Origin: Apostichopus japonicus
Taxonomy: Eukaryota > Echinodermata > Holothuroidea > Aspidochirotida > Stichopodidae
Length of the DNA stretch: 64,000 nucleotides
Direction of reading: 5' to 3'
Assembly (NCBI RefSeq): GCF_037975245.1
Contig: NC_092577.1
Span: 2,379,501 to 2,443,500 of the forward strand
The notes beneath the pieces were generated by a model. It was not told where the DNA came from and did not search any database. It saw only the letters and a program-made list of their open reading frames with translations. Shown piece after piece: positions 61,701 through 64,000 of this stretch; position 1 is the first letter of the stretch, and each line of letters begins with the position of its first letter. The translations under genes were made by a program, and so were the position numbers.

Positions 61701-63855
61701 CGGGTAAAACAGCTATAGATGTGTCAGAGGACAAGGGTGAATTATGAGATCATTGTGTACAAGTGAATCTAAACAGTTCCCACCGATCTGTTTAAGATCT
61801 GTTTTCTGGCACAAAAATTCTTGGAGCTGTTTTTAACTTTGATCCCATGGATTTTAGTAAGGAGGGCACCTATGTATGTGGTAGCAACCTGACTGAAGGG
61901 GAACGGCAATTGTAGCTTTCAGCGACAGAGTATTTTTATCGGCCTTGGTAGTGGGACAGAAACAGTCAGCAAACGGTATAATTTTGAGCACTTCCACAGT
62001 TAAAATATTAATAATAATAATAATAATAGTAATGTATTCTTATATAGTGCTTTACATCAAAGAATGATCTCAATGCACTTCACAAAATCACATAAAATAT
62101 TACAACTTAAAGTTAAAACAGTTTAATAAAAAACAGCCTAAAAATATTGCAACCTAAAAATTACAAAAATAAATAAGTAAAATATTTATAATATTAATAT
62201 AAATATTAATATAAATAAAATATTCAGAGAAATGGTATCTAGAAAGACAAAAATACTACAGATGTGCAAGTGATAAATCATTTCTTGGCAAAGACTAACT
62301 TACCATTAGCCGTTAGCTCTCAATCTTTCAACCGAGGGTTGTAATATTCACCCATGGATTGTGAATCTCCGAAAACAGATATATTGCCAATTTCTGTTTT
62401 GATCGTACCTCGCCGACATTACTCCTCACGACTATCACATCTTTATTTGCTATGCACTTGCGCACTGTTACCATGTTTTCCTGCTGACCGTATAGTTGCT
62501 ATTAATAAAATGGTGTCCTATTTGTTCTTCCAACGCTAGTAATGTCTTCAGTTCAATAGTTTTTATCCTCCTCCGATTAAAATATCGTAATTATATAAAG
62601 CCAAGGAACGTTGAAAGTTGGTATTAATCGATGTTCTGTCTTTTTCTCATCTTTTTGTAGACCTCTCGCAGCCCTTTGTTCCAGAGATTGATCGCATGCC
62701 TCAGTCCTGGTACGGTAGATTCATCAATAGGTGGATCGCCCTCTTTGGGGTGAGTGTATATCATTTGAAAGGGTGACATATCACTGGCAGACACTTGACC
62801 CCCCAAAAAAGTATGTATATACATAAGTCTCTTTCGAGATCCGGCTTTAGGAATCACAAATGATTTTGATGGATAGCATCATGTTTGATCTCTAGAGTAA
62901 GGCAAATTTGTCACCAAAACAGAACTAGTATTGTTTGATACAGGTGACAAACGTCTAGAGTGGAATTACGACCTTCCTTACCGGTTTCGAACCTCTGGAC
63001 ATACAATCAGCATCCATAGCCTAGTGGTTAGGGTGTCCAGTGGAGGCTGGAAGTTTTTTCACTGTTCTGGAATTTCTAACTCACTACGATTTCAATTATA
63101 TATATATATATTTATATATATATATATTCCATCTCAAACGTCTTTGTGGATCCCTAACAAAAATTGCTGTTCATTTTCTTCTTCATGTTTGGTGGTGAGG
63201 CAGCTTAGCTGTCAATGTCCTCAAATTGCAACCACTTCATCAAAATGCACATTTTGTTTTTGTATTAATATTATTTTCCTTTCTGGATGAAGTTTTGCTT
63301 TTCATTATAAAGAAAAATAAAGACATTGTTAACCGAATTTCCAGAATGATGCTTCTGTTGCCCAGGAACCTTAGTTTGTAAAACTTCACTAAGCTTCCAA
63401 AGGTCATCCCTTTGCGACAAAAACGTGGCCTAGCATCATCGACCTAAACCTGTGAAGGAGTATGCCCATATTTAGATATCTCGACAGGTTACGACTACCT
63501 GGTGCAAGAGCTACAGCCACCTGAAAACTAGTTTCAAGTTAATTTTATTTATGACACAATAACCTTTGATGATTTTATGCTCTCAAAATATGAACATGCA
63601 GTATAATCAATGTCTTAAATCTTCTTCTTAACAAATCAAACCATCTCATTGTTTGTTTTTGTCTTGTTTATTCCTGCAGTGTTTTATTTGTCTACTAATT
63701 ATGTTCTTCATCAAGTGGGTCTACGCCCTGGTCTCCATCACGGCATACTTAATCATCTATTTCTACATCGGCCAGGCTAACCCTGGGGTCAAACCTGGCG
63801 TGGCCGATTTCAGCTTCTTCGGGTGGATAAAGACCATGTTCCAAACAGTATTTAG
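28535..63855 (+). CDS. SLC12A8: SLC12A8 (CCC9) transporter, first nine coding exons; 3' end outside window
   Basis: Member of the SLC12 cation-chloride cotransporter family (APC fold). SLC12A8 was proposed as a nicotinamide mononucleotide transporter in mouse; that role is disputed. Exons: 28535-28732, 48992-49135, 53532-53723, 57481-57718, 58705-58994, 59612-59758, 60843-61293, 62661-62749, 63680-63855. Borders are GT-AG and phases agree, giving about 641 residues so far against ~714 in human. Matching landmarks are [63 protein letters not shown] and, after a long hydrophilic loop, a last hydrophobic pair ending [10 protein letters not shown]. The late loop and terminal helix pair separate SLC12A8 from KCC/NKCC proteins. 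Intron 1 is about 20 kb. Reading continues past the window with phase 2. Confidence 0.93.
28931..29442. mobile_element. Possible DNA transposon with 11-bp terminal inverted repeat
   Basis: agctcccaact (28933-28943) is inverted at agttgggagct (29427-29437). No convincing target duplication was found, so this is only a candidate. It lies in SLC12A8 intron 1. Confidence 0.3.
30270..30665 (+). repeat. 16-bp minisatellite, about 24 copies
   Basis: The unit is ggacatggtttaccaa, with scattered substitutions. Because 16 is not a multiple of 3, three units make a 48-bp, 16-residue period. All three forward frames stay open, giving overlapping frames of 68-116 residues. Intronic (SLC12A8 intron 1), unlikely to be translated. 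Confidence 0.92.
31435..32345 (+). repeat. Degenerate ~165-bp tandem repeat
   Basis: Units contain tatgtcttgt, atatcttcacttaatgaat, gataatatacaatataggga and gggagataatatgcagagat, with starts near 31449, 31587, 31755, 31917 and 32090. Copies decay toward the right. The 155-codon frame through it is a repeat by-product. Confidence 0.75.
32740..33180. repeat. Degenerate AT-rich tandem repeat
   Basis: Repeated ttttaacacaaattataaca-type segments near 32770, 32825, 32945, 33015 and 33155, spaced about 55-120 bp apart. Flanking 33181-34080 holds a C-run (~33449) and nothing else clear. Confidence 0.45.
34095..36560 (+). repeat. 48-bp minisatellite (~50 units) with a ~676-bp internal duplication
   Basis: The unit is tacatattgctgttctattc, accaaatctacacatctctc, ctacagtg (48 bp). 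Because 48 is a multiple of 3, one frame stays open for up to 406 codons (16-residue repeat [16 protein letters not shown]). A block starting near 34120 recurs about 676 bp later (34203-34532 and 34879-35208 encode identical peptides). Every unit ends in a polypyrimidine stretch plus ctacag, an acceptor-like site on the SLC12A8 sense strand. Confidence 0.93.
37515..39060. repeat. Dispersed tatata-gc-type repeat, split by a hAT element
   Basis: tattattattatcattattt, tatatagcttgctcttttca and tgcttaagcatg lead to gccttacaatg, then the insertion at 37591-38999, then acaacaaaatgac with an A/T-rich tail. A related sequence lies at 61985-62230 (ttatatagtgctttacatc, caatgcacttcacaaaat). A common invertebrate dispersed repeat; family not assigned. 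Confidence 0.45.
37591..38999. mobile_element. hAT-type DNA transposon, 1.4 kb
   Basis: Begins caggttggccggtttttacc and ends ...aatgccaaccctg, the inverse of the start (with mismatches). It is flanked by the perfect 8-bp duplication ttacaatg (37583-37590 and 39000-39007). Subterminal ggtttttaccggg/gggaaaaaccggg motifs are repeated in both orientations at both ends. Short internal frames show no recognisable transposase. Confidence 0.85.
40007..40960. repeat. Tandem ~220-250-bp repeat, first copy split by a MITE
   Basis: Units run atgcattagcagtagcttta, ggtatgatg..., tgtacatatgttgtacat, gataccacactgcaa, ctaaggtatttatagatgat, gtcagatgaaa, gaggacaaatta. Three copies: 40007-40490 (without the MITE), ~40505-40755 and ~40760-40930. 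Copies 2 and 3 show the uninterrupted site. Confidence 0.75.
40133..40421. mobile_element. hAT MITE, 289 bp
   Basis: Terminal inverted repeats caggcgcgtagcca and tggctacgcgcctg, with the perfect 8-bp duplication tctatata (40125-40132 and 40422-40429). The centre has the shared core cgcttcgcgccaacc...ggcgctccgcttagatag. The next copies of the surrounding tandem repeat (ggtatttatagatgatg) serve as empty sites. Confidence 0.9.
42736..43320 (+). repeat. ~195-bp tandem repeat, three copies
   Basis: Starts near 42736, 42927 and 43129. Each has atcataagtttcagtactat, cacacatacagtatactg, gatgagaagagggcgggg, ggggaggaggatggagagag and ctcgatgaggtttgacat. The copies are highly similar, suggesting recent expansion. 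Confidence 0.9.
43522..43593 (+). other. Candidate 24-codon cassette exon in SLC12A8 intron 1
   Basis: 72 nt between a good acceptor (tgattttgttgcag) and a consensus donor (gtaagtg). The block is open and in phase 0 ([20 protein letters not shown] then DSIY), so it could be inserted between exon 1 (ends phase 0) and exon 2 without a shift. It contains a potential sequon (NVT). No known SLC12A8 segment matches, and it could be chance. Confidence 0.35.
43890..44800 (+). repeat. ~190-bp tandem repeat, about five copies
   Basis: Units contain tacatatctcaacattgtga, ttacttcgctcctcagct, tgtctcccactccacatc, ttttggggagtcatactgta and gctttagaaataatatcaag. Single related fragments lie away from the array at about 37003-37060 and 52997-53050, so part of the unit is dispersed. 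Confidence 0.85.
44801..46380. other. SLC12A8 intron 1, no gene
   Basis: AT-rich with a C-run followed by an A-run (44965-44985) and short duplicated phrases (ggcaaacattgataaatgtct and ggcaaacatttatcaatgtct near 45150 and 45200). Nothing else recognisable. Confidence 0.5.
46381..46748 (+). repeat. 92-bp tandem repeat, four copies
   Basis: Copies start at 46381, 46473, 46565 and 46657: ctggtgattcaattaataca, gggatacgtactgaatttac, agtcagttacataccaggcc, tactgtttatagat. Spacing is exactly 92 bp and the copies are nearly identical. Confidence 0.93.
47018..48245 (+). repeat. tatgactacagt microrepeat field with a ~106-bp higher-order unit
   Basis: Begins with three copies of a 24-bp unit (gcacagtatagccagaaatc), then a field of tatgactacag/tatgactgtag. 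From about 47480 it organises into a ~106-bp unit (actatgtacagtatgactgt, actattctacagtacgacta, cagtttgactacattacaac, taggtatagtatgactacat) repeated at 47591, 47697, 47803, 47909, 48013 and 48119. Confidence 0.88.
48222..48261. repeat. 40-bp perfect palindrome at the array end
   Basis: attactatgtacagtatta (48222-48240), two central bases ta, then the exact reverse complement to 48261. It sits at the right boundary of the ~106-bp array and uses its actatgtacagta motif. Confidence 0.92.
48992..49135 (+). CDS. SLC12A8: SLC12A8 exon 2, first transmembrane helix
   Basis: Encodes [20 protein letters not shown] and then [20 protein letters not shown], ending WMV. Very close to vertebrate SLC12A8. 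Acceptor ttctttcgtag, donor gtaagt, phase 0 at both ends. Confidence 0.95.
49936..50302. mobile_element. hAT-type MITE, 367 bp, in SLC12A8 intron 2
   Basis: Ends cataggcgtaggagg and ctcctacacctatg are inverted repeats, flanked by the perfect 8-bp duplication tagagaaa (49928-49935 and 50303-50310). Subterminal G-run on the left and C-run on the right. Non-coding. Confidence 0.88.
50311..53255. other. SLC12A8 intron 2, no gene
   Basis: AT-rich sequence without conserved frames. A short duplicated phrase containing gctgcag and ttagtgtcctacttt appears near 52680-52770. A single fragment of the 43890-44800 repeat lies near 52997-53050. No further structure seen. Confidence 0.5.
53256..53492 (-). 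mobile_element. Truncated copy of the 40133-40421 MITE family
   Basis: Begins caggcgcgtagccaggaatt and, read on minus, follows the MITE at 40133-40421 through gccatttccagcaatctggg, the ggcgct...cttagatag core and cctcccttggcaaattcctg. The second terminus is missing. It stops ~40 bp before the SLC12A8 acceptor at 53531. Confidence 0.78.
53532..53723 (+). CDS. SLC12A8: SLC12A8 exon 3, helices 2-3
   Basis: Encodes [39 protein letters not shown] and [20 protein letters not shown], ending GQ before gtaagt. Phase 0 at both ends. A truncated hAT-like copy ends just upstream of the acceptor's pyrimidine tract. Confidence 0.94.
53795..53940 (+). repeat. G-rich minisatellite downstream of the SLC12A8 exon 3 donor
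   Basis: Repeated gggtgggttgggaaagggt and gagagggtgggagag, with many G3 runs on the transcript strand, starting ~75 bp after the donor. Able in principle to form RNA G-quadruplexes. Confidence 0.8.
54497..54742 (+). pseudogene. THAP-domain fragment (transposase N-terminus remnant)
   Basis: Begins [20 protein letters not shown], then HPWLKDEK and [15 protein letters not shown]. The start Met, C-x4-C pair and downstream Leu-His and Phe-Thr-Gly-Pro-Ser positions fit a THAP zinc finger. The second half of the finger (expected C-x2-H after QYA) is replaced by unrelated residues, so it is decayed. Located ~350 bp inside the left end of the TTAA-flanked element. Confidence 0.6.
56120..57002 (-). 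pseudogene. Fragments of a P2X7 C-terminal (ballast)-like gene in the transposon
   Basis: On minus, ATG at 57002 opens [20 protein letters not shown]; a frame break follows near 56930. The next frame reads [35 protein letters not shown] and WKPLQGTYN before a donor-like gtaaga (~56726). Further along (56259-56130) is [20 protein letters not shown] then [11 protein letters not shown], which resembles the end of the P2X7 intracellular ballast domain and its stand-alone invertebrate relatives. The central Cys-rich part was not found. Family assignment is from memory of motifs. Confidence 0.5.
57351..57465. repeat. A/T-only low-complexity tract before SLC12A8 exon 4
   Basis: About 100 bp of almost pure A/T with many aaattt and tttaaa palindromes, lying between the transposon's right end and the acceptor region (acttctttctcaccccacag). 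Confidence 0.85.
57481..57718 (+). CDS. SLC12A8: SLC12A8 exon 4, helices 4-5
   Basis: Encodes [40 protein letters not shown] and [20 protein letters not shown], then FTVGSFSH. Acceptor caccccacag is preceded by about 100 bp of almost pure A/T. Donor gtaaga in phase 1. Confidence 0.94.
57719..58704. other. SLC12A8 intron 4, nothing recognised
   Basis: No repeat array, transposon terminus or extra frame could be supported. The next intron (58995-59611) is likewise plain. Confidence 0.5.
58705..58994 (+). CDS. SLC12A8: SLC12A8 exon 5, helices 6-7
   Basis: Encodes [52 protein letters not shown] and a helix ending [15 protein letters not shown] is a possible sequon in an extracellular loop. The G-x-N-M-S-G-D-L segment corresponds to the unwound core helix of SLC12 proteins. 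Donor gtgagt. Confidence 0.95.
59612..59758 (+). CDS. SLC12A8: SLC12A8 exon 6, helix 8
   Basis: 49 codons: [40 protein letters not shown], then PIIKFLGHG. Acceptor cctctacag, donor gtgagt, phase 0. The S-S[13 protein letters not shown] run is a family hallmark. Confidence 0.95.
59779..60080 (-). mobile_element. tRNA-derived SINE, copy 2 (well-preserved head)
   Basis: Read on minus: box A TGGCCGAGTGG (60075-60065) and box B GGTTCGATCCC (60013-60003) in a tRNA-like fold with a long variable region (Ser/Leu type). A body shared with 15308-15606 follows, with an (ATT)n tail at 59796-59779. Both copies lie on minus. No clear target duplication. Confidence 0.85.
60365..60862 (+). repeat. Degenerate copies of the SLC12A8 exon 7 acceptor junction
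   Basis: The true junction reads gatttatgtctccctgacag|cgtggcccaaacagaga (60843). Upstream, gatttttctcgttgacag|catggaggaccatgtcaga (junction ~60581) and gatttttgtctgtgacaact, tggcccatatcaga (~60386) are related, each with C/T-rich sequence to the left. Only the middle copy keeps AG. A separate short duplication (gatagccctcttagc) lies at 60669 and 60717. Confidence 0.6.
60843..61293 (+). CDS. SLC12A8: SLC12A8 exon 7, helices 9-10 and long cytosolic loop
   Basis: Encodes [40 protein letters not shown] and [20 protein letters not shown], then about 100 charged residues ending LLDEEE. The long loop before the last two helices is characteristic of SLC12A8. Intron 6 holds degenerate copies of this acceptor. 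Confidence 0.94.
61294..62660. other. SLC12A8 intron 7
   Basis: (AAT)n at 61989-62015, followed by the dispersed ttatatagtgctttacatc repeat to about 62230 (related to 37515-37590). Otherwise no structure. Intron 8 (62750-63679) has a (TA)n run near 63100-63128 and nothing else. Confidence 0.5.
62661..62749 (+). CDS. SLC12A8: SLC12A8 exon 8
   Basis: Short exon: [20 protein letters not shown] followed by INRWIALFG, then gtgagt. It corresponds to the human segment ending FYTHMCNPWVSLLG. Acceptor tttttgtag. Confidence 0.88.
63680..63855 (+). CDS. SLC12A8: SLC12A8 exon 9, final helix pair
   Basis: Encodes [40 protein letters not shown] and [18 protein letters not shown], then AG|gtaagt. It matches the human segment with IQWVYTLVNM and YFYIGRASPG. 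The remaining C-terminus is beyond the window. Confidence 0.94.
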
Positions 63856-64000
63856 GTAAGTTTTAAATCGATCGACGATCGATTGATTAATTCAATCGGA
63901 GTAAAGAATGTACAGTGTTGATGCATCAGACGCTGTAGTTCTAATTGATAGATTGATCGGTAAGTCAATTTGTCAGGATTATGACATAAACTGATGCATG

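Overview
The window is animal (metazoan) nuclear DNA. Genes are split by GT-AG introns, dispersed and tandem repeats are dense, and three conserved animal genes can be rebuilt exon by exon. Repeat content (hAT and Kolobok-like DNA transposons, a tRNA-derived SINE, a CR1/L2-like LINE fragment, many intronic minisatellites) and protein similarity suggest a marine invertebrate, perhaps an echinoderm or another non-vertebrate deuterostome. That placement is inference and is not proven here.

Layout. (1) 168-12384, plus strand: the last nine coding exons of STT3A, the catalytic subunit of oligosaccharyltransferase; its 5' half lies left of the window. (2) 18481-15762, minus strand: a complete four-exon DTWD1 (tRNA acp3U transferase), convergent with STT3A. 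(3) 18482-28534: a 10-kb intergenic region of nested transposons, including a LINE fragment, a retro-inserted element with a U2 snRNA 5' end, and a hAT-like element nested in another. (4) 28535 to beyond the right edge, plus strand: the first nine coding exons of SLC12A8 (CCC9). Its first intron is about 20 kb and is largely tandem repeat arrays.

The three genes do unrelated jobs (N-glycosylation, tRNA modification, membrane transport), so nothing points to a functional cluster. The unusual content is in the introns. At four splice junctions (STT3A exons starting 4120 and ending 10493, DTWD1 exon ending 16591, SLC12A8 exon starting 60843) the splice site, sometimes with adjoining exon bases, is repeated within the neighbouring intron, giving series of decoy splice sites. 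A Kolobok-like TTAA-flanked element in SLC12A8 intron 3 carries a broken THAP reading frame on one strand and, on the other, pieces of a gene resembling the P2X7-receptor C-terminal 'ballast' family. A 72-nt block in SLC12A8 intron 1 has exon-like borders and preserves phase, so it may be a cassette exon.

Limits: exon borders were set by eye from splice consensus, reading phase and remembered family sequences. No alignment, repeat library or transcript data were available.
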